Assembly: GCA_022600955.1 (NCBI GenBank)
Contig: JAHZJK010000011.1
Span: 62,001-126,000 of the forward strand
Direction of reading: 5' to 3'
From: Gammaproteobacteria bacterium
GTDB lineage: Bacteria > Pseudomonadota > Gammaproteobacteria > Steroidobacterales > Woeseiaceae
Length of the DNA: 64,000 nucleotides
Of the stretch, positions 46,668-57,214 are shown in pieces (position 1 is the first letter of the stretch; each line of letters begins with the position of its first letter). A program made the translations under genes and the position numbers. Below the pieces are notes generated by a model. The model was not told the DNA's origin. It saw only the letters and a program-made list of their open reading frames with translations, and did no database searches.

Positions 46668-47888
46668 ATGGAAATCGGACCAATATGGCGAGCAATGCTG
46701 AAGAACAAGGCTGGTTTTGTATTGATTGCGCTGCAGATTGCCGTAACGATGACCATCATGGTTAACGCCATTGGCATCATGCAGGAACGCGCAAACAATA
46801 TCGGTCGACCCAGCGGAATGGATGAAGCAAATACGTTCGCGCTGAGCAGTACTCTGTTTATTGAATACGAAGACGATCAACGAAAGGCCTTGATTGACGA
46901 GGATCTCACAGCAATTCGCGCTGTTCCCGGTGTCAGGAATGTTGTCGCGACCAATTCGTTTCCACTGCGCCAGGGCGGTTGGTCCATGGGCCTGCAACTC
47001 GAACCGGGGAACCAGAGCACCGACAGTGTTGGCACTGCGATCTACTTCGTGGATGAACATGGTGCTGAAACCTTTGATGCAAAAATTATCGACGGGCAAA
47101 ACTTCGCGCCTAACCAGGTTGCCTGGGACAACCCCGAAGACAATACCTGGCCTGCAATTGGCATCATTACTGAAGCACTCGCCGAAGAGATGTTCCCCGA
47201 TGAAACAGGCTCTGTTGTCGGCAAGACCGTCTACATCAATGACAATGACCCTGTGAATATTATCGGTATCGTGGATCAGCTGCAGGCGCCGTGGGAGGGC
47301 TGGACCGGCGTCGAGCGCTCCATGCTGGTGCCGGAACGTCGCATCTCGAGCTTTCAGCGATACGTGATCCGCACCGAGCCCGGTTATCGCGACGAACTCA
47401 TGCCACAAATCGAAGAGATGCTGGCGGCGCGTAACAAAGACCGCCTGATCCGCGGGCTCACGACGATGGAAGACGTACGCAAACTCGCCTACCTTGGTGA
47501 CTCCGCGATGATCAAGATCCTGACCTTTGTCGTCGGCCTGTTAACGATCATCACGGGTCTGGGGATCGTGGGTCTCGCGAGTTTCAATGTCAGTCGCCGC
47601 ACGCGACAGATCGGCATTCGTCGTGCGCTGGGTGCCACGAAGCCAGCAATTGTTCGCTACTTCATGCTGGAAAACCTGATCGTCAGCACGATAGGACTCG
47701 TCATCGGTGGCGTACTAGCAGTGGCATTAAACATTGCGATGGTCGAAGCTTTCGCGCTTGAACCACTGTCCTGGTATGTAATCCCGGCTGCAATGGTCGG
47801 ACTGTGGATCGTTGGTCAGGCTGCCGTCGCCGGCCCGGCCCGGCGAGCCAGCAACATCAGCCCGGCTATCGCGACGCGCTCCTCCTGA
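46668..47888 (+). CDS. FtsX-like ABC exporter permease 2
   Basis: A 406-residue second permease of the same layout: a first helix at about 18-38, a periplasmic domain to about 275 and three C-terminal helices. The coupling segment is RQIGIRRALGATKPAIVRYF. It starts nine bases after permease 1 and ends the operon. Only moderate resemblance to permease 1 is visible, so this is an old duplication. Function: export or membrane remodelling of an unknown substrate. Confidence 0.9.
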   Translation: MEIGPIWRAMLKNKAGFVLIALQIAVTMTIMVNAIGIMQERANNIGRPSGMDEANTFALSSTLFIEYEDDQRKALIDEDLTAIRAVPGVRNVVATNSFPLRQGGWSMGLQLEPGNQSTDSVGTAIYFVDEHGAETFDAKIIDGQNFAPNQVAWDNPEDNTWPAIGIITEALAEEMFPDETGSVVGKTVYINDNDPVNIIGIVDQLQAPWEGWTGVERSMLVPERRISSFQRYVIRTEPGYRDELMPQIEEMLAARNKDRLIRGLTTMEDVRKLAYLGDSAMIKILTFVVGLLTIITGLGIVGLASFNVSRRTRQIGIRRALGATKPAIVRYFMLENLIVSTIGLVIGGVLAVALNIAMVEAFALEPLSWYVIPAAMVGLWIVGQAAVAGPARRASNISPAIATRSS

Positions 47889-47894
47889 ATACAC

Positions 47895-47930
47895 GCAGCG
47901 GATGTCCCGGTTACCGGGCATCCGCTGCGC
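47895..47930. terminator. Long inverted repeat between convergent genes
   Basis: CGCAGCGGATG pairs with CATCCGCTGCG and CCCGG with CCGGG, giving a long stem with one bulged T and a very short loop. It lies between the last exporter gene and the facing M16 gene and could stop transcription from both sides. T-runs are absent on both strands. Confidence 0.6.
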
Positions 47931-47939
47931 ATTACATCG

Positions 47940-50678
47940 TTACCGCAACTTGTTGCCGAATGCGTCCCAGACCTCGACCGGACCGTAATCAAGCGCCCGA
48001 ATTTCGTCTTCTATCGTCGCAAGATCGCCAACAACCAACCATGTCAATGCATCTGGCTGGATCGAATCCATTGCTTGTGCGTGGACAGCATCCAGAGTAA
48101 TCGCAGCGATTCGGCTTGCCTGCCCTGCTGCATGATCCAACGGCAAGCCATACTTGCTCGAGGAAATCATGCTGTTCAGGAAGCCGCGATTGGTCGCATA
48201 GCTTCCTGGCAGCGACCGGGTTCGGTTCAGCTTTATGCGGTCGACCTCATTCGCCGTCGCGGGTCGGGTTGACAGGAACTCGTCAATCTCGCGCTTTACC
48301 TCAACCATGCTCGCCGCAGTCTTGTCTGTTTGTACTTTCCCATTTGCCGAGAAGCTCATGTCACCGCTCGTGTTGCTGCGGAAACTGGACCGTATGCCGT
48401 ATGACCATCCCTTGTCTTCGCGCAAGTTCATGTTCAGACGAGACTCGAAACCACCGCCCAGAGCACGATTCATGACGAACAGTGTCGACCAGGTGTCAGG
48501 GTCGTAGGGCGCAACCGCATGTCCAACCAGGATCGAGCTTGATGCTGCTCCCGGATAGTCGACAAGAACAACTCGGGCGTTCTGTTCAGCTGCCTTGCCG
48601 ATTGGCTGGCGCTCAGACGCATGGCTGGACTTCCACTTGCCGAATGCTGCATTCAAGGCTCGCTCGGCGGATTCGATATCAATATCCCCGATCATAAAAA
48701 CAGTCATGTTGTCGGGCGCGACCTCGCGCTTGTGAAACGTCAACAACTGCTCACGTGTTACACCTTCTACGAGCTGTGGCGTCCATACCGAACCCATTGG
48801 CGTACCCGCACCGTATATCGCCCGCTCAAACAGGCTGCGTGCACCGCTTGCGGGCGCCTGTTGCAAATTCGCGAGATACGCCATGTAGGCCGCCTTCTCC
48901 TTGTCGAGCTCTTCATTCGGGAAAGTCGGGTTGCGAAGAATTTCGGCCGCCAGGTCCAATGACGACTGCAAGTTGTTACGCAAAATGCGGTAAGCATAGG
49001 AACTGCTCTCCAGTCCAGCCGAGGCACCACCCGCCATGGCAATCCTGTCTTTAGCTGCCGCCAGCTCGTTCGCGTCATAACTCTTGCTGCCTTTTTCAAG
49101 CAGGCCCATCACGAAGTTAACGACGCCAACGTCGTCGGCCGATTCTGCGGTCGAACCCGTGCCAATCTGGATTGAGACATCGACGAGCGGAATGGAACCG
49201 CGTTGTGCGACGACCAGCTTCATCCCGTTTCGCAGCTCCCGGGTCTGGGTCGCGGGAAACTGTATCTCTGTGCTCGCCGTTACTTGCGGAATACTGGAAC
49301 GATCGACCGGCTGTGAAGAACTCACATACTCTGGAAACGGCTCCACAGTCAGCTGGTAGTAGCCGCGATCCAGCCAGGTAGCCGCAGTCCTGCGCAGCTT
49401 CTCCGGAGATGCGCTATTCAGCCACGCGAGTTGCGTATTAATTGACAGCGGATCGTCATTGAACAACAGGCCATCCGCCAGCGTTCGGCCGATTGCGGCA
49501 CCGGTTTCCAGTGCGCCGAGCATGTACATATTGACGAAAAGCTTGGCATTCTCAACGATCTGCTTGTCAGGACCCTGCTCTATGAACGCGGCGATCGTCT
49601 CATCCACGACCGACATGGCATCTTCCGGCGATACACCCTCGCGTAAATTGACAGTGAGACGATACTCGCCACTCAGTTGGCGGCCGAACACGGAACCCGA
49701 AACACTGGTCGCCAGTTGCAGTTCATCAACCAGTTTTTTCTGCAGTGGCGAGTTCTTGTTAGCGGCCAATGCATCGTGAACAAGGTACATCAGAGTACTG
49801 ACTTCCTCGCCGCGGCCAGGCATCGCCCATACTCTGGTGATACGCGTCTGACCAACGCGGTCGTACATTGACTCGATTCGATTGTCGACCAGGTTGGGTA
49901 TCCATTTTTTTGGGTAGCTCAGGGGATTGCCAGCAGGCGCCTCCGAAAAATAGTGGCTGACTTTTTTTCTGGCATCCTCGGTTGTGACGTCGCCCGCCAG
50001 CACCAGGATGACGTTGCTTGCGCCATAGTATGTTTCAAACCACTTGTGTACATCGTCCACTGTTGCCGCATTCAAGTCATCCATCGAACCTATGACGCTG
50101 TGCCGGTAAGGATGACCGGGCGGATAAACACCCTCGTTTATCTTGTCGCGCATCGCTGCATAGGGCCTTGTCTCACCCTGGCGTTTTTCGTTCTGCACAA
50201 CCCCTCGCTGCTCATCCAGCGCTTCTTGCGTGACCGCCCCCAGCAAGTGCGACATGCGATCGCTCTCCATCCACAACGCCATATCAAGTGCGCCGGTAGG
50301 AACAGTGGCATAGTAATTCGTGCGGTCACTGTTGGTTGTTCCATTCATTCCCGTGGCGCCCGCATCGGTGAACGGTCCGAAGTACTCGCCATCCCGGTTT
50401 TCGGTACCCTGAAACATCAGGTGCTCAAACAGGTGCGCGAAACCGGTTTTGCCTTCGGGTTCGTCTTTTGACCCAACGGCATACCAGACACCGACAAAAA
50501 CAGTCGGCGTTGAATGATCGGAATGCACCAGAACGGTCAGCCCGTTGTCGAGCGTAAACGACTCATAAGGAATATCGACCTGCGTTGCCAGCGGCTCATT
50601 GGCCGCACTGGCCGGCGCAATCAGCGCAATGGCGCAGGCTATCGTCAGGTAGGCGGTTACTCGAAACGGTGTAATCAC
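47940..50678 (-). CDS. Exported M16 zinc peptidase
   Basis: A 912-residue two-domain M16 peptidase. The GTG at 50678 has AAGGA six bases upstream and gives a clean signal peptide (ending ALIAPASAANE). Longer in-frame starts would overlap the lipoprotein gene. The N-terminal domain has the inverted zinc motif HLFEH (residues 82-86), and a downstream glutamate region with EKRQGETRPYA. The second domain, from about residue 450, has VNFVMGLLEKG where the zinc motif would be, so it is probably structural. It should be periplasmic and degrade peptides. It is the last gene of the minus-strand run. Confidence 0.9.
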   Translation of the reverse strand: MITPFRVTAYLTIACAIALIAPASAANEPLATQVDIPYESFTLDNGLTVLVHSDHSTPTVFVGVWYAVGSKDEPEGKTGFAHLFEHLMFQGTENRDGEYFGPFTDAGATGMNGTTNSDRTNYYATVPTGALDMALWMESDRMSHLLGAVTQEALDEQRGVVQNEKRQGETRPYAAMRDKINEGVYPPGHPYRHSVIGSMDDLNAATVDDVHKWFETYYGASNVILVLAGDVTTEDARKKVSHYFSEAPAGNPLSYPKKWIPNLVDNRIESMYDRVGQTRITRVWAMPGRGEEVSTLMYLVHDALAANKNSPLQKKLVDELQLATSVSGSVFGRQLSGEYRLTVNLREGVSPEDAMSVVDETIAAFIEQGPDKQIVENAKLFVNMYMLGALETGAAIGRTLADGLLFNDDPLSINTQLAWLNSASPEKLRRTAATWLDRGYYQLTVEPFPEYVSSSQPVDRSSIPQVTASTEIQFPATQTRELRNGMKLVVAQRGSIPLVDVSIQIGTGSTAESADDVGVVNFVMGLLEKGSKSYDANELAAAKDRIAMAGGASAGLESSSYAYRILRNNLQSSLDLAAEILRNPTFPNEELDKEKAAYMAYLANLQQAPASGARSLFERAIYGAGTPMGSVWTPQLVEGVTREQLLTFHKREVAPDNMTVFMIGDIDIESAERALNAAFGKWKSSHASERQPIGKAAEQNARVVLVDYPGAASSSILVGHAVAPYDPDTWSTLFVMNRALGGGFESRLNMNLREDKGWSYGIRSSFRSNTSGDMSFSANGKVQTDKTAASMVEVKREIDEFLSTRPATANEVDRIKLNRTRSLPGSYATNRGFLNSMISSSKYGLPLDHAAGQASRIAAITLDAVHAQAMDSIQPDALTWLVVGDLATIEDEIRALDYGPVEVWDAFGNKLR

Positions 50679-50743
50679 ATTGTGTCCTTGGGATTTCTCT
50701 ATTGGCGATTTTTGACCGCACAGCACCGGCTTAGTTCGACGTA

Positions 50744-51622
50744 CTAGTAAGCTCGATAGACTATCGAGGTGCCGAGCGACTGATTCTCTGAGAGGACACT
50801 GTTCCGGCCACTGCTCAATTCGTGCATCCACACTCTTGAGCGTCGTTCGCCGGACAGCCATGTAGTGTAATTCTCGGAAAATATAATAGCGTCAAGTTGT
50901 GGCACATACAGTAACGCCCGCAGCCCGATTGACTTTGGTGCATCGACGACAGACAGCAGCTCTCCCGCCAGGGTCGACAGGATGTACTCGCTGTTGTCCT
51001 GTGCGCTTGCACAGGCAAGTTGACCAACATCGAACAGGAATAACGCGTCTCTGAGTTCGCAACGAGCCGCAAGTTTCGGCAGTTCCTGCAAGTTGCCACT
51101 CATTACATTGTAGCGGAACACCTGCCGGTCTTGTTGCCGGCCCACTTCGAACAGGAGTTCTTCGCCTGAAACAGGGATAATGGCCGTCGCATCGAACAAC
51201 CGGTGGCGCAGAATTTCGGCGTCGGTCTCAAACCTCGTTGTGGTAGCCGCCGCAAGCAGGCGCGAACCGTCGTCGTAGACATATGTCCTGGTCTCTGGCA
51301 GGTAGACAGCCAGGACACCTTCATAAAGGTTTGTTAACTGGCCTGTCTTCACATCAATCCAGGAAATTCGATTGATTTCCCTGTTGTTGCTGCTCGCAAC
51401 CAGGCTCAGCAAGATGCGATCCCCTCCCAGTTCACTGACGCGTTTTATGTTGGCGTCATTGAGATTTGCAACAACGGTGCTGCTGCCATCGCTAAGGTCA
51501 AACTGTCCCAGGTAACTGCCGGCGGCGAAATACAGATATCCCGTCGCTTGCGAATCAGGGCCGCGTCCACAGGCAGTCAATGTGACAAAGAGACTTGCAA
51601 TGATCAGGAATCGTAAACGCAT
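50744..51622 (-). CDS. Lipoprotein with beta-propeller-like sequence
   Basis: A 292-residue lipoprotein with the lipobox LTAC at residues 15-18. The mature part consists of repeated short strands of the type seen in six- or seven-bladed propellers, for example GYLYFAAGSYLGQFDLSDGS and TQARTYVYDDGS-like blocks. I do not recognise a family. It lies between an acyl-CoA dehydrogenase gene (gap nine bases) and the M16 peptidase gene (gap 65 bases) on the same strand. The function is unknown. Confidence 0.75.
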   Translation of the reverse strand: MRLRFLIIASLFVTLTACGRGPDSQATGYLYFAAGSYLGQFDLSDGSSTVVANLNDANIKRVSELGGDRILLSLVASSNNREINRISWIDVKTGQLTNLYEGVLAVYLPETRTYVYDDGSRLLAAATTTRFETDAEILRHRLFDATAIIPVSGEELLFEVGRQQDRQVFRYNVMSGNLQELPKLAARCELRDALFLFDVGQLACASAQDNSEYILSTLAGELLSVVDAPKSIGLRALLYVPQLDAIIFSENYTTWLSGERRSRVWMHELSSGRNSVLSENQSLGTSIVYRAY

Positions 51623-51631
51623 TCGCGCACT

Positions 51632-53422
51632 TCACCCGCCGGTGAACTCTCCGATACCCATATCCAGGGTCGTACGGTCCAGGGACGCGACGAGTTCGAG
51701 CATCGGAATAGCTTTCGGCAACTCGTAGCGAAAGAAATATCGCGCTGCCGTGATCTTCCCTGTGTAGAAGTCATCGTCTGTCGCCAGCCCGCTGCCCTTT
51801 GCACTAGCTGCGCTGGCTTGCTGCAACCACAGCCAGGCAATGACGATATGGCCACAGGCGTCGAGGAACAACGTTGCATTTGCGAGCCGTTGCGTTACAT
51901 CGTTACAAGACAGTGCAGCTACTGTCGCCACTTGAAGTGTATTCAATGCGTCATCGAGCGCCTTTTTTTCGGCAACAAAATCATCACCGGCCAACGCGAT
52001 TGTCTGCCGAATCTCCTCAAGCAGAATATTCAGCGCCTCACCACCATACATTGCGACCTTGCGGCCGAGCAGGTCGATTCCATGAATCCCGTGCGCACCT
52101 TCGTGAATAGGGTTTAGACGGTTGTCGCGATAGAAGCGCTCAACCGGGTAATCGCGCGTGTAACCGTAACCGCCCAGGACCTGGATCGCCATCTTGTTGG
52201 CCTCGAGGCAGAATTCCGACGGCCAGGACTTCACTATCGGAGTGAGAATCTCGAGCAACAGGTGGAGGCGCTGCTTTTCGCCTGCGTCAGCTTCGATTTT
52301 TAGCCGGTCAACGAGCACGCAGCAGTAGAAAACCAGCGCTTGCGATCCTTCGACACTGGCCTTCTGTGATAACAACAAACGCCTTACATCAGCGTGTTCG
52401 ATAATTGGAATCTGCGGTGACTCCGGATCTTTGTTCTGTGGATGCCGACCTTGCGGTCGATTCCGGGCATAGTCGAGCGAGAACAGATAGCCCGCCAGCC
52501 CCGACATCGCCGCCCCCTGGCCGACGAGAATGCGTGCCTCATTCATCATATGGAACATGTAGTGCAGTCCCTGGTGTGGCTCGCCGACAAGGTAGCCGAC
52601 ACTCTCGCCGCTTTCTCCGAAATTCAGCAATGTGTTCGGCAAACCGCGCTGGCCCATTTTGTGATTGAGCCCGGCCAGCTCGATATTGTTGCGCTCGGCC
52701 ATGTTGCCGGACGCATCAACGCGAAACTTCGGCACGATAAACAACGAAATGCCTTTGACGCCCGCAGGTGCGCCGGGCAGTTTCGCCAGTACCATGTGCA
52801 CGATATTCTCGGAGACATCGTTGTCGCCTCCCGAAATCCACATTTTGGTTCCGCTGATGTTGAACAAGCCGTCATCCCGGGGTTCGGCGCGCGTTCGAAT
52901 ATCGGACAATGAAGAACCTGCCTGGGTCTCGGACAAGCACATCGTGCCAAACCAGCGACCCTCGAGCATCGCTGGAAGGAACTGTGCTTTTTGTTCGTCG
53001 CTACCGAAAGCCTCTAGCATATTGGCGGCGGCAACTGTCAACATGACAAACCCGTACGCCGGCCCGTTCGCCGCTGAGAACATGCCATTCATTGCGGTCT
53101 GGGTGACATACGGCATCTGCAAACCACCGATATCTTCATCAAAGCCTGCTGCAAAGAACCCGGCTTCGGCGAACGCATCAAGTGCCAGTTTTACTTCAGG
53201 TATCGACACCGCAGTGCCATTTTCGAAGCGCGGCTCATGCGCATCCAGCTTGTCAGCAAACGGTAAGAAAACTTCCTCGGCGATGGCTTCCGCACCATTG
53301 AATATCTCGTCAATCGTCTCCCGGTCAAAAGATGCGTAACGCTCCGACTCGAACAGGCTTTCGATATTGAGGACTTCGTACAGTTGAAAGTCTAGGTCTC
53401 GCCGATTGACGATCATGGACAT
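51632..53422 (-). CDS. Acyl-CoA dehydrogenase, DmdC-like with C-terminal extension
   Basis: A 596-residue FAD enzyme, longer than usual acyl-CoA dehydrogenases because of a C-terminal domain. FAD and substrate contacts are seen in MCLSETQAGSSLSDIRTRA and KMWISGGDNDVSEN. VLGGYGYTRDYPVERFYRDN contains the region after the catalytic glutamate, with HEGAHGIHGIDLLGRK nearby. This size and these motifs match the group that includes 3-methylmercaptopropionyl-CoA dehydrogenase, though no DMSP genes are near. The substrate is therefore open. It follows the molybdenum hydroxylase gene by 41 bases. Confidence 0.88.
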   Translation of the reverse strand: MSMIVNRRDLDFQLYEVLNIESLFESERYASFDRETIDEIFNGAEAIAEEVFLPFADKLDAHEPRFENGTAVSIPEVKLALDAFAEAGFFAAGFDEDIGGLQMPYVTQTAMNGMFSAANGPAYGFVMLTVAAANMLEAFGSDEQKAQFLPAMLEGRWFGTMCLSETQAGSSLSDIRTRAEPRDDGLFNISGTKMWISGGDNDVSENIVHMVLAKLPGAPAGVKGISLFIVPKFRVDASGNMAERNNIELAGLNHKMGQRGLPNTLLNFGESGESVGYLVGEPHQGLHYMFHMMNEARILVGQGAAMSGLAGYLFSLDYARNRPQGRHPQNKDPESPQIPIIEHADVRRLLLSQKASVEGSQALVFYCCVLVDRLKIEADAGEKQRLHLLLEILTPIVKSWPSEFCLEANKMAIQVLGGYGYTRDYPVERFYRDNRLNPIHEGAHGIHGIDLLGRKVAMYGGEALNILLEEIRQTIALAGDDFVAEKKALDDALNTLQVATVAALSCNDVTQRLANATLFLDACGHIVIAWLWLQQASAASAKGSGLATDDDFYTGKITAARYFFRYELPKAIPMLELVASLDRTTLDMGIGEFTGG

Positions 53423-53463
53423 ACAGTTCTCCGGTCACACCACCCGCTAGCGGCGTGCCTGTA

Positions 53464-55716
53464 TCAAGCGAGTCCGGCTCTTCGCAACGGCAACTCACGA
53501 ATACGTTTGCCTGTTGCAGCGAAGTAGGCGTTGACGATCGCGGGCGCCACTGGTGGCACGCCGGGCTCGCCGACACCACCGGGAGGCGCGTCAGATTCCA
53601 TGATGTGACAATGGATTTCCGTCGGCGCTTCGTTGATGCGTGTCATCGGATAGGTGTCGAAGTTGCCCTGCACGACAGCACCGTCTTTGGCTGTAATTTC
53701 ACCGTGTAGCGCGAGGCTCATCCCGAATATGCCGGCACCCTCCATCTGTGCCGTCACGCGATCCGGGTTGATGACCGTACCGGCATCAATGACGGTCCAC
53801 AGTTCGTGCACACGTAGTTTGCCGTTTTCATCAACGCTGACTTCAGCAACGACACCGACATAGGCGAGAAAAGAGCGGTGTACCGCGATGCCCAGCCCGT
53901 GGCCGTCCGGCAGTTCGCGACCCCAGCTCGCCAACTCCGCGACTTTCTCGACGACCGCGCTTAATCGACCGGTATCGATCGGGTGTTGTGCCAGTTCCTG
54001 GCCGTAGTTGGTGTATTTGCCGCCATCGTCAGCAGGATCGATCTTGCGTGCCGGGCCGATCATTTCAAGCAGGTGCTCTTTGGGATCCTTGCCCTTCGCG
54101 TGCGCCAGCTCATCGACAAACCCACTGGAGCCAAACGCGTGAAACACGTTGCAGACCGAGCGCAACCAGCCAATTCGCAGATGCGCCTTCGCGTCACAGG
54201 TTTCGATGCGCATGTTAGGCACGTCGTAGGGATTATCGACTAAGCCAAGATCGAGCTCGAAGCTACTCGGACCATTAACATCCGGGCTGAATGTTGAGAA
54301 AATTGACGGAAAACTGCTGCGCTGCAGCCAGCTGGTCGTGTTGCCGTCATCATCCACACCGGCACGGAAATATTGCGCGCTGACCGAATGCAGATAGCCG
54401 TGCCGAATATCGTCCTCGCGCGACCAGGTTACTTTGACCGGACGGCCCGATGCGCGTGCCAGCCAGGCTGCTTCGGCGATAAAGTCCGGCTTCGACTTGC
54501 GCCCGAAGCCGCCGCCGAGCAACGTAACGTTAATCGTCACCTGCTCTTTTTCAAGGCCGAGTGTGGCGGCCACTGTATTGCGCGCTGTCTGCGGGTCCTG
54601 CGTGCACGCCCAGACCTCGCAGCTGCCGTCTTCGTTAATTCTCGCCGTGGCGGCAGGCGGCTCCATTGGTGCCTGAGACAGATGCGGTGCGTAATAGATA
54701 GCCTCGTGCGTGCTGGAACTCTCAATGTCGGCATCACCACGCGTCAGCACTGCGGTACCCGGCGCCGATGCGGATGCTATCAGCGATTCTTTGTATGCCT
54801 CACTCTGATAGTCGGCATTTTCACCACGGTCCCATTCGACAGACAATGCCTTGCGGCCCTCTGCCGCCGACCAGGTGTTGTTTGCCAGTACGGCAACGCC
54901 ACCTTGAATATTAAAGACTGCGGGGACCGTCGGCTCGGGCATCTTGAAGACATCCACAACACCCGTTACCTGCCGCGCAGCCTCGCCATCGAAAGAGACA
55001 ACGCTGCCACCGAATGCCGGGCAGCGCTCGATCGATGCATACAGCATGTCGGGCAATGCGGTATCGATACCGTACATCCCGCCGCCGGTTGTGAATGCCA
55101 TGCCATCAATCGTATCCATCGGCTTGCCGATGTAACGATAGTTTTCGCGCGCTTTGAACTCGGCGCTCTCCGGTTGTGGCATGCCGACAGCCGTATCGAC
55201 CAGGTCACCGTAGCCTGCCGATCTGTCGCTCGCCGCATGATGCACGGCGTGCTCGCGCGCCACACATTCGCTCGCCGGAACAGCCCACATCGACGCAGCA
55301 GCCGCAATCATCATGTCACGCGCCGTGGCCCCGGCATTGCGCAACAAATCGAAGTGGCGCCGGATACTGGTAGAGCCATCGGTATTCTGATCACCATATT
55401 TCTCATGGCCGACCGCCTGAATGACTTCAATCTTGTCCCAGTCTGCCTCGAGCTCATCGGCAATGACCTGCGGCAATGACGTGCGAATACCCTGGCCCAT
55501 CTCTGAACGATGGCAATAGATCTGGACAATACCGTTATTACCAATATTGACGTAGACGTTCGGCGCAACCGAGGCCGATGCTTTGGCTATTGGAGCGATC
55601 GCCTGTTCGGCAGGCGAACAGGCACTTGCAAACGTTAGCGCGAAGACAAGCCCGCCACCGGCCTGACCGGTTCGTTGCATGAACTCGCGGCGACTGATCT
55701 TTTTCAGTTCGCTCAT
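53464..55716 (-). CDS. Molybdopterin-binding subunit of an IorB-type hydroxylase
   Basis: A 750-residue protein. The ATG at 55716 has GGAGG upstream and removes 19 residues of a longer frame. A twin-arginine signal reads [10 protein letters not shown], with a Cys (SACS) after the hydrophobic core. Molybdenum-cofactor segments include [13 protein letters not shown] and [19 protein letters not shown], where the Glu is the expected catalytic base. It is the periplasmic large subunit of a xanthine-dehydrogenase-family enzyme of the isoquinoline 1-oxidoreductase type. No FAD subunit gene is present, as expected for that type. Confidence 0.92.
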   Translation of the reverse strand: MSELKKISRREFMQRTGQAGGGLVFALTFASACSPAEQAIAPIAKASASVAPNVYVNIGNNGIVQIYCHRSEMGQGIRTSLPQVIADELEADWDKIEVIQAVGHEKYGDQNTDGSTSIRRHFDLLRNAGATARDMMIAAAASMWAVPASECVAREHAVHHAASDRSAGYGDLVDTAVGMPQPESAEFKARENYRYIGKPMDTIDGMAFTTGGGMYGIDTALPDMLYASIERCPAFGGSVVSFDGEAARQVTGVVDVFKMPEPTVPAVFNIQGGVAVLANNTWSAAEGRKALSVEWDRGENADYQSEAYKESLIASASAPGTAVLTRGDADIESSSTHEAIYYAPHLSQAPMEPPAATARINEDGSCEVWACTQDPQTARNTVAATLGLEKEQVTINVTLLGGGFGRKSKPDFIAEAAWLARASGRPVKVTWSREDDIRHGYLHSVSAQYFRAGVDDDGNTTSWLQRSSFPSIFSTFSPDVNGPSSFELDLGLVDNPYDVPNMRIETCDAKAHLRIGWLRSVCNVFHAFGSSGFVDELAHAKGKDPKEHLLEMIGPARKIDPADDGGKYTNYGQELAQHPIDTGRLSAVVEKVAELASWGRELPDGHGLGIAVHRSFLAYVGVVAEVSVDENGKLRVHELWTVIDAGTVINPDRVTAQMEGAGIFGMSLALHGEITAKDGAVVQGNFDTYPMTRINEAPTEIHCHIMESDAPPGGVGEPGVPPVAPAIVNAYFAATGKRIRELPLRRAGLA

Positions 55717-56171
55717 GACTGATCCTCCGCTGCCCGGTGAATCGCCTTGCGAATTCGAGTGTAGGTTCCGCAACGACAGATATTACCGCTCATCGCGGCA
55801 TCAATATCATCATCACTCGGGTTTGGCTTCTGTTCCAGCAATGCGGCAGCACTCATGATCTGACCCGACTGGCAGTAACCACACTGCGCTACGTTCAGCT
55901 CGCGCCACGCTACCTGCACGGGATGATCTCCTGCAGCAGACAAGCCTTCGATGGTAGTAACTTTGCCACCTGCGGCGACAGAAGCCGGCGCTGAGCAGGA
56001 CCGCATCGGCTGACCGTTCAGGTGTACTGTACAAGCCCCGCACAACGCTTTGCCGCAACCGAATTTTGTTCCTGTTAAGCCCGCGATATCGCGGATTGCC
56101 CACAACAGCGGCATCGCAGGATCCACGTCCAGACTGACGTTCTCGCCGTTCAATTCGAACTCAATTGCCAT
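55713..56171 (-). CDS. 2Fe-2S subunit of an IorA-type hydroxylase
   Basis: A 152-residue small subunit. The plant-type 2Fe-2S cluster is held by CGKALCGAC (about residues 40-48) and a fourth Cys further on. The second cluster is in CGYCQSGQI and [15 protein letters not shown]. Its stop overlaps the start of the large subunit (ATGA), and it has no signal of its own, consistent with export together with its Tat-carrying partner. It passes electrons from the molybdenum site. Confidence 0.93.
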   Translation of the reverse strand: MAIEFELNGENVSLDVDPAMPLLWAIRDIAGLTGTKFGCGKALCGACTVHLNGQPMRSCSAPASVAAGGKVTTIEGLSAAGDHPVQVAWRELNVAQCGYCQSGQIMSAAALLEQKPNPSDDDIDAAMSGNICRCGTYTRIRKAIHRAAEDQS

Positions 56172-56181
56172 TGTCTTCCCC

Positions 56182-57210
56182 TCAGGTAATCGCCTCGAGG
56201 CCCATCTCGGCCATTGGCTCTACGAAGTCGGCCATTTTCGCAGCGTTTTTGTTGGACGCATTGCCGTCCAGTGCGCGTTTGGCAACGCCTTGTACGATAG
56301 CAGCAAGGCGGAAGAAGCTAAAGGCAACGTAGTAGCCAAAGTTGTCAATGCCAGTAAGGCCCATGCGGCGGCAGTACGAGGCCACATATTGCTGCTCACT
56401 CGGTATGCCCAGTTCGGCCAGATCCCTGCCACGCAGGCCGGAAATTCCGCCAACGCCACCGGGCATCCGCAGCTGCATGCACAGGTAGCCCACATCAGCG
56501 AACGGATGACCGAGTGTTGATAACTCCCAGTCCAGTACGGCGATGACTTCGGGACGGTCGTTGTGAAATATCATGTTGTCCAGCCGGTAGTCACCGTGAA
56601 CCAGTGAGACGCGGCCATCATCGGCTGGCAAATGCTCAGCCAGCCATGCCAGAAGAGTCTCCATCGGCTCAATGCGGCGTGTTTCGGAGGCCCTGTACTG
56701 GCCACTCCAGCGTTCATACTGTCGCTCGAAATAGTTGCCCGGTTTACCATAGTCACTGAGACCAACTGCATCGATGTCGACACTGTGCAGCGCCGCAAGT
56801 ACACGGTTCATTTCATCGTAAATCAACGTGCGTTCGGGCTTTTCGACTTCCGGGATGGCTGCGTCCCAGAGGATGCGACCGTCACAAAACTCCATGACAT
56901 AGAACATGGAGCCAAGCACCTCTCGATCCTCGCACAGGTGAAGTACTTTCGGCACCGGGAAATCAGTTTCACCAAGCGCGGCCATAACCCGAAATTCGCG
57001 ATCCACAGCATGCGCAGATTTCAACAGCTTTCCTGGCGGCTGACGCCGCAGAACATAGCTGCCAGACTCAGCCGAAACTCGAAACGTTGGGTTCGATTGT
57101 CCGTCCGAGAATTTCTCGATCGCCTTTAGCCCGTGAAATCCACTGACATGCTGCTCAAGATACGGGCCAAGTACAGTCTCGTCGAGTGTGCTGACGCTCT
57201 CCGCCACGAC
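56182..57210 (-). CDS. APH-family kinase, LvaA/ACAD11-kinase-like
   Basis: A 342-residue protein of the aminoglycoside phosphotransferase fold. The GTG at 57210 lies four bases after the acyl-CoA dehydrogenase stop; a longer frame would overlap that gene. ATP-binding region: [13 protein letters not shown]. The catalytic loop is [13 protein letters not shown] and the metal-binding site is [18 protein letters not shown]. Adjacent to an acyl-CoA dehydrogenase, this kinase type phosphorylates 4-hydroxyacyl-CoA, as LvaA in levulinate breakdown and the kinase domain of ACAD11 do. Antibiotic resistance is not implied. The actual substrate is inferred from context. Confidence 0.88.
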   Translation of the reverse strand, partial: VVAESVSTLDETVLGPYLEQHVSGFHGLKAIEKFSDGQSNPTFRVSAESGSYVLRRQPPGKLLKSAHAVDREFRVMAALGETDFPVPKVLHLCEDREVLGSMFYVMEFCDGRILWDAAIPEVEKPERTLIYDEMNRVLAALHSVDIDAVGLSDYGKPGNYFERQYERWSGQYRASETRRIEPMETLLAWLAEHLPADDGRVSLVHGDYRLDNMIFHNDRPEVIAVLDWELSTLGHPFADVGYLCMQLRMPGGVGGISGLRGRDLAELGIPSEQQYVASYCRRMGLTGIDNFGYYVAFSFFRLAAIVQGVAKRALDGNASNKNAAKMADFVEPMAEMGLEAIT

Positions 57211-57214
57211 CAGC

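Noticed and set aside
50679-50861. Extension of the M16 peptidase frame
   Set aside because: It overlaps the lipoprotein gene; the GTG at 50678 gives a proper signal peptide and binding site.
54373-55479. Long plus-strand frame of 368 codons inside the hydroxylase gene
   Set aside because: It is antisense to a clear molybdopterin-binding subunit and its Cys/Arg-rich sequence resembles no protein family.
56182-57210. Aminoglycoside resistance gene
   Set aside because: The fold is APH-like, but the position next to an acyl-CoA dehydrogenase and the long family-specific inserts point to acyl-CoA metabolism.
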